Source: Natronobacterium texcoconense | GTDB lineage: Archaea; Halobacteriota; Halobacteria; Halobacteriales; Natrialbaceae | DNA length: 64,000 nucleotides | Assembly (NCBI RefSeq): GCF_900104065.1 | Contig: NZ_FNLC01000006.1 | Span: 1-64,000 of the forward strand | Direction of reading: 5' to 3' | Part shown: piece by piece, positions 1-8,180 of the stretch | Layout of the letters: each line of letters opens with the position of its first letter | Numbering within the stretch: position 1 is the first letter of the stretch | Notes under the pieces: model-generated | The model's database searches: none | What the model was told of the DNA's origin: nothing | What the model saw: the letters and a program-made list of their open reading frames with translations, nothing else | Program-made: the position numbers and the translations under genes

Positions 1-31
1 CACGTCGTTCGCATTATTACGAAATAGCGGG

Positions 32-48
32 TACATATATAAGACCGT
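32..48. promoter_or_regulatory. TATA-box-like element at the window's left edge
   Basis: A strong AT-rich TATA-like core (tacatatataa) stands in otherwise GC-rich DNA. No credible reading frame follows within 30 bases on the + strand, so it may serve a gene to the left of the window or a short RNA. Positions 49-210 hold no gene that I can support, apart from a short dyad near 57-72 (ttcc/ggaa arms). Confidence 0.3.
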
Positions 49-210
49 CGGACCAGTTCCATATCGGAACCCGATACCATGCCACGATTTTCCACCATAC
101 ACCCACCTAATTTCACTCCTTAAGCCCTGGAAATCAGTCGGGGTCGAAACTCGAGCGGGAACGGCGACGAGTTCCGATACGATTTACTCACGGGACGGAA
201 ATCGGTACGT

Positions 211-420
211 ATGAAGCGTGAGGGATTCGTCAAACTCGCAGTCATTGCCTTCGGCATCGTCTTCGTGAGTTTCGGCATTCGTGGCGTCGGCCAGATCATA
301 TTCGGCCTCGAAGTCGCACGCCTGCTTTCTGTTCCCGTCGCAATCGCCGGATTTCTCCTGCTGGTCTACTTATTCGTTCGGGCGACGCTGGACGCAGTCG
401 GGGTCTGGGAAGTACATTGA
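211..420 (+). CDS. Small two-helix membrane protein, unknown function
   Basis: This 69-residue protein starts at ATG. Two hydrophobic stretches (about residues 8-34 and 38-60) are joined by a short loop, and a basic start (MKREG) suggests N-in topology. I recognise no domain. The ATG lies about 25 bases after an AT-richer patch (gatttactc), which fits a leaderless haloarchaeal transcript. It stands alone. The stop codon touches a patch that looks like transposon debris (421-870), so the C-terminus could have been altered by that event, but this is inference. Length and composition support a real gene; its function is unknown. Confidence 0.55.
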   Translation: MKREGFVKLAVIAFGIVFVSFGIRGVGQIIFGLEVARLLSVPVAIAGFLLLVYLFVRATLDAVGVWEVH

Positions 421-870
421 TATCCTCCCGCGCCTACAGTTGCAGGAATCCGCGAAGCGGAGTGCAAGGTTGCACGTTTCCTCGGTGGTCAAGTTCCCTT
501 TCGGGAGCCACGTCAACGGTTACCTCCCAATTATGACCGGGGGAGTGCGTTGCAGTGCGTGTAGCCCTGTCAAGGGGTCCTTCCGTCCGACGCGTGGTCG
601 GGGCTTCGACGCGACGAATACCACTCGTCGCTCCACGGCGGGGTATTTAGCCCGCACGGTACCACGGTTCGCGTCGGCCAAGCCGTTACGTCGTGGACTG
701 GTTCGGTCGGATTTGTTACCACGCGAGAAGTCACAACAAAGTCGTGGTACCGTCGAAGACGGCGTTTCTCAACGAGGGAACTCCGGTACTTCCAGTTACG
801 GGATACAATTCTATCAAGCGTACGCGCGTATCCACGGCCCAAAGGCCGTGGCATTGCGCTGTGTCTCCTG
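421..870 (-). mobile_element. Probable decayed IS200/IS605-type (TnpB) element remnant
   Basis: About 500 bases before hisD hold no intact gene. On the minus strand the segment finishes with a hairpin (TCCGC gaa GCGGA, 449-461), a second dyad (GTGCA/TGCAC, 462-475) and a GGGAGGATATCAA-like end at 418-430, resembling the 3' ends of haloarchaeal IS1341-type tnpB units. At the other side an 8-bp perfect hairpin (CCACGGCC caaa GGCCGTGG, 832-851) resembles IS605 subterminal hairpins. No transposase frame survives. Resemblance is from memory of such ends, not from a search; it could be unrelated structured DNA. Confidence 0.3.
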
Positions 871-947
871 TAACGGACGCGTCGGGTCACGGGATTGCCG
901 TCCGGCAGAGGGAAACCGTTTTTCGACCCCCGCACCAACCCGGAGGC

Positions 948-2228
948 ATGAGTATCGAGGTCGAAGAGATCCAGGATCTCGGGCCGAGCGACCGCAACGC
1001 CTTCTTCGAGCGCGACGCCGGTATCGAGGCAGTCAGGACGGACGTCCGCGATATCGTTGATCGCGTACGCGAGGAGGGTGACGTCGCCGTCCGGGAGTTC
1101 ACGAGCGAGTTCGACGGCGTCGAGGTCGGGAACCTCGAGATCACCGACGAGTGTGAACGGGCCTACGACGAACTCGAGGACGATGTCCGCGAGGCGATTG
1201 AGACGGCCACGGCGAACGTCAGGGAGTTCCACGAGGCGCAGGTGCCCGAGGACTGGCGCGAAGAGTTCGCCGACGGGCGGGAACTCGGCCGGCGGTTCCG
1301 ACCGATAGAGCGCGTCGGCGTCTACGTTCCCGGCGGGTCGGCGGCGTATCCCTCGAGTGCGATCATGGGGGTCGTCCCGGCGGTCGTGGCTGGCGTCGAG
1401 CACGTGACGGTCGTGACGCCGCCGGCCGACGAGTTGAATCCGGTGACGCTGGCTGCGATCCACATTGCGGGCGCGGACGCGGTTTACAGCGTCGGCGGGG
1501 CACAGGCAGTCGCCGCGCTCGCGTACGGGACCGAGTCGGTGACGCAGGTCCAGAAGATCGTCGGGCCGGGCAACAGGTGGGTCACTGCGGCCAAGGCCGA
1601 GGTTCGGGGTGACGTCGAAATCGACTTCCTGGCGGGGCCGAGCGAGGTCGTCGTCGTCGCGGACGAGACGGCGGATCCGGAGCTGGTGGCGTCGGAACTG
1701 GTCGCCCAGGCCGAACACGATCCGAACGCCGCCGTCGTCGCGGTGACCGACGACGAGGCGACTGCAGAGGCGGTCGTCGAGGCTGTCGACGAGCAGGCGG
1801 GTGCGCGCGAGCGCGAAGACGTGATTGGAGAGGCGCTTGCAAACGACGCAAGCGGCGTCTTGCTGGCCCGGTCGATGAGCGAGGCGATCCTCTTTACCGA
1901 GGAGTACGCCCCAGAACACCTCTCGATCGTCGCCGACGACGACGAGTCGATTCTCGAGCGTATCGACAGCGCGGGCAGCGTCTTCCTCGGGCCGAACACG
2001 CCCGTGGCGGCGGGTGACTACGCCAGCGGAACGAACCACGTCCTGCCGACCAACGGTGGCGCACGGGTGACTGGCGGTCTCTCGGTCGAGACCTTCCTCC
2101 GGTCGACGACCGTCCAGCGACTCTCGGAGGAGGGACTCGAGGGAATCGGCGAGACGGTCACGACTCTCGCGGAGGCGGAGGGGCTCGAGGCCCACGCTGA
2201 AAGCGTTCGTAAGCGGCTAGATCGGTAG
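948..2228 (+). CDS. hisD: Histidinol dehydrogenase
   Basis: This 426-residue enzyme oxidises L-histidinol twice to L-histidine with NAD+, the last steps of histidine synthesis, in the cytoplasm. Family marks are the VPGG...YPSS segment (about 127-137), KIVGPGN (203-209), the QAEHD zinc-ligand motif (Q254, H257), PEHL with the catalytic Glu-His pair (E323, H324), GDYASGTNHVLPT (356-368) with zinc ligand D357, and H416 near the C-terminus. Length matches the family. ATG 948 is chosen because the HisD homology begins there; the longer open frame upstream is transposon-like debris. GGAGG abuts the ATG too closely for a normal ribosome site, so the transcript may be leaderless. No other his gene is adjacent. 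Confidence 0.97.
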   Translation: MSIEVEEIQDLGPSDRNAFFERDAGIEAVRTDVRDIVDRVREEGDVAVREFTSEFDGVEVGNLEITDECERAYDELEDDVREAIETATANVREFHEAQVPEDWREEFADGRELGRRFRPIERVGVYVPGGSAAYPSSAIMGVVPAVVAGVEHVTVVTPPADELNPVTLAAIHIAGADAVYSVGGAQAVAALAYGTESVTQVQKIVGPGNRWVTAAKAEVRGDVEIDFLAGPSEVVVVADETADPELVASELVAQAEHDPNAAVVAVTDDEATAEAVVEAVDEQAGAREREDVIGEALANDASGVLLARSMSEAILFTEEYAPEHLSIVADDDESILERIDSAGSVFLGPNTPVAAGDYASGTNHVLPTNGGARVTGGLSVETFLRSTTVQRLSEEGLEGIGETVTTLAEAEGLEAHAESVRKRLDR

Positions 2229-2325
2229 GGAGAGACGGGCTGTCTCCGGTAGCGGTCCATCGGCTGAGTCGTGCTCTATTCTCGGTGGCCACAAAAAATA
2301 CCAACTGATAGTGAACACGAAGGGT

Positions 2326-4107
2326 ATGAGCAAGTTACTCGAACGTGTTTTCTCGGTCCGGAGTGACGACGATGGGTCCAGTGAGTCGGATCCGGTCGGG
2401 AGCGACAGTGACGATCGGTCGGCGGGCCGTGACGACGAAGACGAACGGGGGTCGTCGGAACCGGTCGAGACGGACGACGAACAGGGTTCCGAGGAGACCG
2501 TGACCGTCGACGGTGGAACGGTCGTAGAGACTGGGGACGAGCCGGCAGAGACGGAGGAAGAGGACGAGTCGACGGTCGCGGAGTCGGCAACCGAATCGAC
2601 GGTTTCGACCGACGACGAATCGGCAGCCGAGACGGACGAAACGCTCGGTGACCGGGACGCTCAAAGCGAGGAACTGAACATCGCGACCGACGCCCTGCTC
2701 GATACGCTCCCACAGCCAGCGTTTCTCGTCGACACGGACCACCGGATTATCGGCTGGAACCAGGAACTCGAGGCACTGACCGGCGTCGACCGCGAGGAGG
2801 TTCTCGGCGAGACGGCCACCGAATCGTTCTTCCGGGATCATCGGACCACGACGCTGGCCGACGAGGTCGTCGAGAATCCGCGAGACGCACATCGGGGGAC
2901 GGACGCCGAGAAGTCCGGCCGCGACCAGCGTGCCTACGAGATCGAACGCGAACTGACGAACGCGGCCGGCGAAACGGTTCACGTCCACTCCGTCGCGACG
3001 CCGATCTATCAGCAGGAGCAGTTCCAGGGTGTCGTCCAGCTCGTCCAGGACAATACGGAAGTCATTCGTCGTCGCGAGGCGATGACGGATCTCGTCTCGG
3101 AGGTGACCGAAACAGGACGTGCGCTCAACGGCGGCGATCTCTCGGCGCGGGTCGAGTTTACGGACGATCACGACGTCCTCGAGGAGGAGGTCCACCAGAT
3201 CACCGGGACGATAAACGAGATCGGCGACCACGTCGAGACCACGATACACGGCATTGCCGACGAGATCGAGGAGCTTTCGGAAGAAGCGAGGACGATCGCA
3301 TCCGCTGCCGATGAGGTCGACGATCAGGTGAGCGAACAGACCGACTCGATCGGAACGATCGTTCAGGAGATCAGTGACCTCAGCGCGACGATGGAGGAGG
3401 TCGCTGCAAGCTCCGATCAGGTGTCGGCCGCCGCTGAACAGGCACAGGCCGCTGCCGAGGACGGCGTCGAGGTCAGCCAGGAGGCACGCGAGGAGATGAA
3501 CGCTGTCCGCGAGGCGTCCGACGAACTCACCGAGACGGTCGACCAGCTCGAAACGCGGATGGACGAGATCGACGAGGTCATCGAGGTCATCAGCGATATC
3601 GCCGACCAGACGAACCTGCTGGCGTTGAACGCGAACATCGAGGCGGCCCAGGCCGGCGAGGACGGCGACGGGTTCGCGGTCGTCGCAAACGAGGTCCAGT
3701 CGCTTGCCAGCGAGACGAAAGAACACACCCAGGAGATTTCCTCGAGAGTCGAGCAACTTCAGAACCGGACGGACGAGACCGTCGCCGTGACCGAACGGAC
3801 GAACGATCGCCTCGAGACTGCGGGCGAACAGGTCGATACGGCCATCGAGAACCTCCAGGAGATCGCGGACGCCGTCGACGAGGCTGCCCAGGGGATCGAG
3901 CAGATCGCGGAGGCGAACGACGACCAGGCCGCGTCGGTCGAGGAGGTGGCGGCGGAAGCCGACGGCGTCGCCGCCGACGCAGACAGGATCGAAGAGCGGA
4001 TCAGCGAGGTCACCGAGCGGACGGCCGCCCAGCGGGATGCCATCGACGAGATGGTCGAGCACGTCGAGGAGGTCACCGACGGAGACGCCGTCGACCGATC
4101 GCAGTAG
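2326..4107 (+). CDS. Soluble PAS-containing methyl-accepting chemotaxis transducer (Htr family)
   Basis: This 593-residue protein should relay a sensed signal to CheA/CheW. Order: an acidic Ser/Glu/Asp-rich low-complexity stretch (about 8-110), a PAS domain (about 120-235, including FLVDTDHRIIGWNQELEALTG), a HAMP-like linker (about 260-310), then the coiled-coil signalling domain. The hairpin tip reads IADQTNLLALNANIEAAQAG, the hallmark of MCPs. No transmembrane segment is seen, so it should be cytoplasmic and sense an internal cue, perhaps a PAS-bound cofactor. The ATG at 2326 is preferred over an in-frame GTG at 2311. No che genes lie nearby. The family is certain; the ligand is unknown. 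Confidence 0.93.
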   Translation: MSKLLERVFSVRSDDDGSSESDPVGSDSDDRSAGRDDEDERGSSEPVETDDEQGSEETVTVDGGTVVETGDEPAETEEEDESTVAESATESTVSTDDESAAETDETLGDRDAQSEELNIATDALLDTLPQPAFLVDTDHRIIGWNQELEALTGVDREEVLGETATESFFRDHRTTTLADEVVENPRDAHRGTDAEKSGRDQRAYEIERELTNAAGETVHVHSVATPIYQQEQFQGVVQLVQDNTEVIRRREAMTDLVSEVTETGRALNGGDLSARVEFTDDHDVLEEEVHQITGTINEIGDHVETTIHGIADEIEELSEEARTIASAADEVDDQVSEQTDSIGTIVQEISDLSATMEEVAASSDQVSAAAEQAQAAAEDGVEVSQEAREEMNAVREASDELTETVDQLETRMDEIDEVIEVISDIADQTNLLALNANIEAAQAGEDGDGFAVVANEVQSLASETKEHTQEISSRVEQLQNRTDETVAVTERTNDRLETAGEQVDTAIENLQEIADAVDEAAQGIEQIAEANDDQAASVEEVAAEADGVAADADRIEERISEVTERTAAQRDAIDEMVEHVEEVTDGDAVDRSQ

Positions 4108-4193
4108 CGACGGGACGGACGTCTATTCGAGTCTCTTTGTAGACGTTCGCCGAGGGCGTCAAGGTTAACATCGTCGCGCCGGAAAGAGTGAGT

Positions 4194-4568
4194 ATGAGCA
4201 CGGACAGCATGGACGGCGGGCAGGCGGAGACGCGCCCCGAGATCGAGGTAACCGAGAACGCGGCCGAGCAAGCCCTCTCCCTGCTCGAGAGCGAAGGACT
4301 GGACGAGAACGAGGCGGGGCTTCGCCTCTTCGTCCAGCAAGGCGGGTGTGCGGGTCTCTCCTACGGCATGCGGTTCGACGACGCGCCAGACGAGGACGAC
4401 ACGATCTACGAACACCACGACCTGCGCGTGTTCGTCGATCCGGCGAGCCTGAAGTACATCGAGGGCAGCGTCCTCGACTACGAGAGTGGCCTGCAGGCAG
4501 AGGGGTTCCACGTCGAGAACCCGAACGTCGTCAGTGAGTGTGGCTGTGGCGAGTCGTTCCGGACGTAA
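4194..4568 (+). CDS. A-type iron-sulfur cluster carrier (IscA/SufA/ErpA family)
   Basis: This 124-residue protein belongs to the HesB/IscA family, which hands [2Fe-2S] or [4Fe-4S] clusters to client enzymes. The three conserved cysteines are visible: C52 in GGCAGLSY, and C116 and C118 in the C-terminal ECGCGESF. A short acidic N-terminal extension (about 15 residues) precedes the fold, common in haloarchaeal versions. ATG 4194 is chosen over the GTG two codons upstream (4188). It stands alone on the + strand, with no suf cluster in view, so which client it serves cannot be read from context. Confidence 0.93.
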   Translation: MSTDSMDGGQAETRPEIEVTENAAEQALSLLESEGLDENEAGLRLFVQQGGCAGLSYGMRFDDAPDEDDTIYEHHDLRVFVDPASLKYIEGSVLDYESGLQAEGFHVENPNVVSECGCGESFRT

Positions 4569-4677
4569 CGTCGACGACTGTCCGATACCGTCCGCTCTCT
4601 GACAGGTTTTCCGTTCTTCGTGGCACTAGCTGCCTCGTCACGTGATCTCGAAGGCGCTGGTCGATGTATCCGGCGTG

Positions 4678-4878
4678 TTACTCCTCGAGTTCGAAGGCGA
4701 CGGTGACTTCTGCCTGGTACTGTCGGTCGTCGGCGGTCGCGACTTCGACGCCGAGTTCGTCGACCTCTACCCAGTGGACGTTCTGAAGGGTGTCCTCGGC
4801 GCGGTCGATGGCGTCGTCCGCTGCCGCGTCGAAGCTTTCCGAGCTGGTACCGATCAGGGTGATCTTCTTGAATACCAT
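4678..4878 (-). CDS. Dodecin (flavin-binding protein)
   Basis: This 66-residue protein matches the haloarchaeal dodecin family, which forms hollow dodecamers that bind riboflavin/FMN/lumichrome and buffer free flavin. Typical marks are [12 protein letters not shown] at the start, the [13 protein letters not shown] helix, and W36 in the NVHWVEV strand, equivalent to the tryptophan that sandwiches flavin in Halobacterium dodecin. The ATG is at 4878. A much longer minus-strand open frame spans this region and the aminotransferase gene on the other strand, but only these 67 codons look like a gene. The 207 bases to the next gene hold nothing else recognisable. Confidence 0.93.
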   Translation of the reverse strand: MVFKKITLIGTSSESFDAAADDAIDRAEDTLQNVHWVEVDELGVEVATADDRQYQAEVTVAFELEE

Positions 4879-5085
4879 CGCTCGTATGCGTACAGTGTCG
4901 TTCGTATTCAATGTATGGCTAATGATAGCAACGAGCATTGTATTTGATACGCGGACGATCGAAATCGGTTCGGGGGTCCTACCGGTAGATCGCAACCCGG
5001 AATTGTAATCGAAGCCAACGGTGAGCGGAGCACGCCATTCGCCGAGGCGTGAACGTTTTTGGGGGTTCCGGTCGCACGTGTACCC

Positions 5086-6288
5086 ATGCCAGGTAGTGAC
5101 GATCCGATCGACGTGTCGGAGATCAGTGAACTGACGCCGCCGGACCGGACGCTGATGGGGCCGGGACCGAGCGACGTTCATCCGCGCGTGCTTCGAGCGA
5201 TGAGTACGCCGCTCGTGGGTCATCTCGATCCCTCGTTCGTCGAGATCATGAACGAGGTCCAGGAGCTTTTGCGCTACACGTTCAGGACCGACAACCAGTG
5301 GACGATTCCGGTCTCGGGGACCGGATCGGCCGCGATGGAGGCCGCGATCGGGAACGTCGTCGAACCGGGCGATACGATGCTCGTCCCGACGAACGGCTAC
5401 TTCGGCGGCCGCATGGCGTCGATGGCTCGCAGGGCCGGCGGCGAGGTCGTCGAGGTCGACGCACCGTGGGGCGAACCGCTCGAGCCGGCCGACGTCTCGG
5501 ACGCGCTCGCCGAACACGATCCGGACGTCTTCGGGTTCGTCCACGCCGAGACGAGTACCGGCGTGCTCCAGCCGAACGTGGAGGAACTCACCGCGGCGGC
5601 CCACGACCACGACGCGCTGGTGATCGCCGACACCGTCACCTCTCTCGGTGGCGTCGAACTCCGGGTCGACGAGTGGGACATCGACGTCGCCTACTCCGGA
5701 CCACAGAAGTGTCTCTCCTGTCCGCCGGGTGCGAGCCCGCTGACGCTTTCCGACGAGGCGATGGAGAAAGTCCTCTCCCGGGACGAGGACCCGCGCTCGT
5801 GGTATCTCGACCTCTCCCTGCTCGAGGGTTACTGGGGTGACGAGCGATCCTACCACCACACCGCGCCGATCACGAACGTCTACGCGATCCGTGAGGCGCT
5901 GCGGCTGGTCGCCGAGGAAGGCATCGAAGAGCGCTGGGAGCGCCACGAACGCCTCGCCGGCGCGCTAAAGGCAGGCGTCGAGGCGATGGGACTCGAGATG
6001 AACGCGCCCGACGACTACTGGCTGCCGAGCCTGAACGCCGTCCGCGTCCCCGACGGCATCGACGACGGCGAGGTCTGTGACGCGCTGATCGAACAGTACG
6101 ATCTCGAAATCGCGAGCGGTCTGGGCGATCTGGACGGCGAGATCTTCCGGATCGGCTGCATGGGCCACTCCGCGCGACCGGAGAACGTGATCTTCGTGGT
6201 GACGGCGCTGGGGGACGTCCTCGAGTCGATGGGTGCGGACGTCGATCCGGGCGCTGGCGTGACAGCGACGCGTCGCGCGCTCGAATAA
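5086..6288 (+). CDS. Class V aminotransferase (alanine-glyoxylate / serine-pyruvate type)
   Basis: This 400-residue PLP enzyme is of the AGXT/SPT group, which moves amino groups between alanine or serine and glyoxylate or pyruvate. Seen directly: the N-terminal [14 protein letters not shown] signature (about 23-36), the [10 protein letters not shown] cofactor loop (about 77-86), a VIADTVTS strand with D182 placed to bind the pyridine nitrogen, and [12 protein letters not shown] with K208 as the likely Schiff-base lysine. The start is the ATG at 5086; the GTG upstream adds only an unconserved leader. It stands alone, so the physiological substrate (glyoxylate, phosphonopyruvate or purine breakdown) is open. 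Confidence 0.9.
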   Translation: MPGSDDPIDVSEISELTPPDRTLMGPGPSDVHPRVLRAMSTPLVGHLDPSFVEIMNEVQELLRYTFRTDNQWTIPVSGTGSAAMEAAIGNVVEPGDTMLVPTNGYFGGRMASMARRAGGEVVEVDAPWGEPLEPADVSDALAEHDPDVFGFVHAETSTGVLQPNVEELTAAAHDHDALVIADTVTSLGGVELRVDEWDIDVAYSGPQKCLSCPPGASPLTLSDEAMEKVLSRDEDPRSWYLDLSLLEGYWGDERSYHHTAPITNVYAIREALRLVAEEGIEERWERHERLAGALKAGVEAMGLEMNAPDDYWLPSLNAVRVPDGIDDGEVCDALIEQYDLEIASGLGDLDGEIFRIGCMGHSARPENVIFVVTALGDVLESMGADVDPGAGVTATRRALE

Positions 6289-6306
6289 AAGCAGTATCGC
6301 GGTTTT

Positions 6307-6615
6307 CTACGCGGTTACTCGCGGTCCTGGCGGGGCACGTTCGACCTGATAGTCGTCTCCGTCGACGACGATGATCGCCCACTCGTAGCTGGGGTCGGTA
6401 CTCGTGAGCCGTTCCTCGAGATCGTCTGCGTCGTCGGGTTGTGCGACGAAACAGTGGAACTCTCCGTTTGTCGAGGTTGGAAGTTCGTCGTTCTCGAGGA
6501 CGGTGTTTACGTGGACGACTTTCCACGCTCGTTCGGCTCGGAACTCCGGTCCGTCGCCTTCGACGCTGTATCCAAGCTCTGCGAAAATCGACCTGGCCTG
6601 CTCGACGAGTCGCAT
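6307..6615 (-). CDS. Conserved haloarchaeal hypothetical protein
   Basis: This 102-residue acidic soluble protein carries no domain I can name with certainty; it resembles a small family found in many haloarchaea. It starts MRLVEQARSIFAELGY, then a strand-rich middle (RAWKVVHVN, GEFHCFVAQ) and a YEWAIIVVDGDDYQVE end, suggesting a small alpha/beta fold. Two ATGs are possible, 6630 and 6615; the inner one sits about 30 bases from a TATA-like gtatacc on this strand and is preferred. It converges with the aminotransferase gene, 18 bases apart. Function unknown. Confidence 0.7.
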   Translation of the reverse strand: MRLVEQARSIFAELGYSVEGDGPEFRAERAWKVVHVNTVLENDELPTSTNGEFHCFVAQPDDADDLEERLTSTDPSYEWAIIVVDGDDYQVERAPPGPRVTA

Positions 6616-6804
6616 GTTAACAGGACCCATTCATACTGGTATACATCACCAGGTGTCATAAGTCTTTGTGTGTAGAAGATATTGTCCGATGTTTTTCGCC
6701 GATACCAACCTACAGCAGGGAAGACTGGTCGATTGAAAGTCAATTCGGCGAAACGGTGTTCGATAACAGAGAATTACTATCGAGCAGCGACGATCCGCCG
6801 GTAC

Positions 6805-7044
6805 TCACTCGTGAGCGGCGTCCCACTCGGTCGGCTTCCGGAAGTTCTCACACTGGTTGCACCTGATACGGCCCATCGTGTCCATCGCGTTGTCCAGACT
6901 CTCGCAGTTCGTGCAGAACCAGCCGTACCGACGGTCGCTGTCCTGGGACTCGTACGCGACGAGAAACGGCCCCTTCGAACCCCTGTCGCCTTCGGTCTCG
7001 GACACGTAGACCGTCTCTCCATCCTCGGTCACGGTCGATCGCAT
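6805..7044 (-). CDS. DUF5816-type zinc-ribbon protein
   Basis: This 79-residue protein matches my memory of the haloarchaeal DUF5816 family. Two CxxC pairs form a zinc ribbon: CTNC (about 48-51) and CNQC (about 66-69), separated by an AMDTMGRIR stretch. A GSKGPFLVAYE segment precedes the first knuckle and WDAAHE closes the protein. The ATG at 7044 gives a normal family length. It lies alone between a hypothetical gene and a stress protein on the opposite strand. Such small zinc ribbons are often regulators or protein-protein adaptors, but no role can be read here. Confidence 0.8.
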   Translation of the reverse strand: MRSTVTEDGETVYVSETEGDRGSKGPFLVAYESQDSDRRYGWFCTNCESLDNAMDTMGRIRCNQCENFRKPTEWDAAHE

Positions 7045-7193
7045 ACTCGACCATAGCGGACGTTCGGATAAAGGACTGTCCGTCCGCGTGGCCGGTCGAC
7101 TGGCGTCCGGAAAACACGTGGGTATGCGTCTCTTACCCACGAAGAACTGTCGTACTGAAACCTTTACCCTCGCGGAAATCGTTCGGTGGGATA

Positions 7194-7625
7194 ATGGCGC
7201 TGGTCGTGGTTCCCGTTCGGTACCCGTTGACGAAACGCTCCCGCAGAACACTCGAGCGGGCGATCGAAGTCGCCCAGGAGCGGGACGCGGCGTTGACGGT
7301 CTTGCACGTCGATCTCTACCAGAACGGGAAGAAAGTGACGCGAATCGATCTCAAAACCGCCGTCGAGCGGTCGTTCGGTCCGATCGAGAACACCCGTTAC
7401 GTGGTTCGAACCGGCTTCCTCGTCGAAGAGAGCATTCTGGACGAAGTCGCGGCGGAAGACGCGGACGTCGTCGTGATCGGCAACCAGAGCGCGAGCCGAC
7501 TTCGTCGCGTATTCCGGCGGTTCACGAGCAATCCCGACATCGACCGGTTCCTGCGAGAACACCTCGACTGCGAGGTGATCACGGTCAATGGCGGGAGCGC
7601 CGCTGCGAGCTATAGTAGCGACTGA
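7194..7625 (+). CDS. Universal stress protein-like, lacking the ATP motif
   Basis: This 143-residue protein has a UspA-like alpha/beta fold: strand MALVVVPV, helix SRRTLERAIEVAQ, strand LTVLHVDLY, then EESILDEVAAEDADVVVIGNQSASRLRRVF near the end. The Gly-rich ATP-binding loop of classical UspA (GxxG-9x-G[S/T]) is not present; that region reads GNQSASRLRRVFRRF, so nucleotide binding is doubtful. The last four codons and the stop (YSSD, TGA) fall inside a ~85-bp palindromic repeat whose other arm ends the convergent Usp gene, so the C-terminus was probably reshaped when the repeat arrived. Confidence 0.85.
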   Translation: MALVVVPVRYPLTKRSRRTLERAIEVAQERDAALTVLHVDLYQNGKKVTRIDLKTAVERSFGPIENTRYVVRTGFLVEESILDEVAAEDADVVVIGNQSASRLRRVFRRFTSNPDIDRFLREHLDCEVITVNGGSAAASYSSD

Positions 7626-7694
7626 AACGATTTACACACCGATCGCACCGCTGTCCTGCGATCGGGTGTGCATTGACGTTCAGTCGCTACTATC
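7611..7694. repeat. Palindromic MITE-like element, copy 1
   Basis: About 84 bases with terminal inverted repeats (TATAGTAGCGACTGA at 7611-7625, TCAGTCGCTACTAT at 7680-7693) and an inner dyad (cacaccgatcgcac / gcgatcgggtgtg). It matches copies at 23351, 53585 and 60813. It sits between two convergent usp genes and reaches into both: each arm encodes SSD and a TGA stop on its own strand. It has no reading frame of its own, so it is a non-autonomous element or a conserved palindromic terminator. Confidence 0.85.
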
Positions 7695-8120
7695 GGTGTC
7701 GCGAACGACGAACACGGGAATCGAAGCGTTGTCGACCACGCGCTCGGAGACACTCCCCAGTGAAACGACCTTCTCCCGTGGACTCTTCCCGCGAGTTCCG
7801 ATGACGATCAGGTCGATTCCTTCTTCGTCGGCGTAATCGAGAATCGTCTTCGCGGGCGTCCCCTTTCGTATCTCGGCGGTCGTCTCGAGACCCTGGGCAG
7901 ACGCCCGGTCCCGTACTTCCTCGATCGCTTCCGATCCGTCCCGTTCGAGTGTCGTCTCGAGGTCGTCGGCGTTGTCGTCGGCCGCGGCGGTGATGCGACT
8001 GTCGACGACGTACAGTACGTGGACTGTCGCGTCGTTGTCGGCTGCAATCGGGAGGGCGTGTTCGAGCGTCTCGGAAACGGTGTCGCTGCCGTCGGTCGGG
8101 ACGAGGACGTCGTCGTACAT
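7680..8120 (-). CDS. Universal stress protein, UspA family
   Basis: This 146-residue protein has the classic UspA layout: MYDDVLVPTDGSD at the start, an HALPIAADNDATVHVLYVVD strand-helix unit, and near the C-terminus GTRGKSPREKVVSLGSVSERVV, which is the GxxG-9x-GS ATP-binding pattern. It is therefore likely an ATP-binding stress protein. The start is ATG 8120; an earlier in-frame ATG at 8168 adds an unconserved leader. It lies 60 bases downstream of the mscS gene on the same strand and is probably cotranscribed, a sensible pairing for osmotic stress. The C-terminal SSD and stop come from the palindromic repeat at 7611-7694. Confidence 0.93.
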   Translation of the reverse strand: MYDDVLVPTDGSDTVSETLEHALPIAADNDATVHVLYVVDSRITAAADDNADDLETTLERDGSEAIEEVRDRASAQGLETTAEIRKGTPAKTILDYADEEGIDLIVIGTRGKSPREKVVSLGSVSERVVDNASIPVFVVRDTDSSD

Positions 8121-8180
8121 ACTTCGTCGTTCGGACAGAACCGGCATAAAGGCACCCGGAAATCCCACTCTCGTGGGAAC

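Noticed and set aside
570-2195. A 541-codon open frame opposite hisD
   Set aside because: It mirrors the hisD codon pattern (high-GC third positions leave the antisense frame open) and has no family features.
2335-4062. A 575-codon antisense frame opposite the chemotaxis transducer
   Set aside because: Shadow of the transducer's acidic codons; composition is rich in Leu, Val and Arg as expected from the reverse complement.
4678-5946. A 422-codon open frame on the minus strand
   Set aside because: It is mostly the antisense of the aminotransferase gene; only the last 67 codons (dodecin) match a protein family and have their own ATG.
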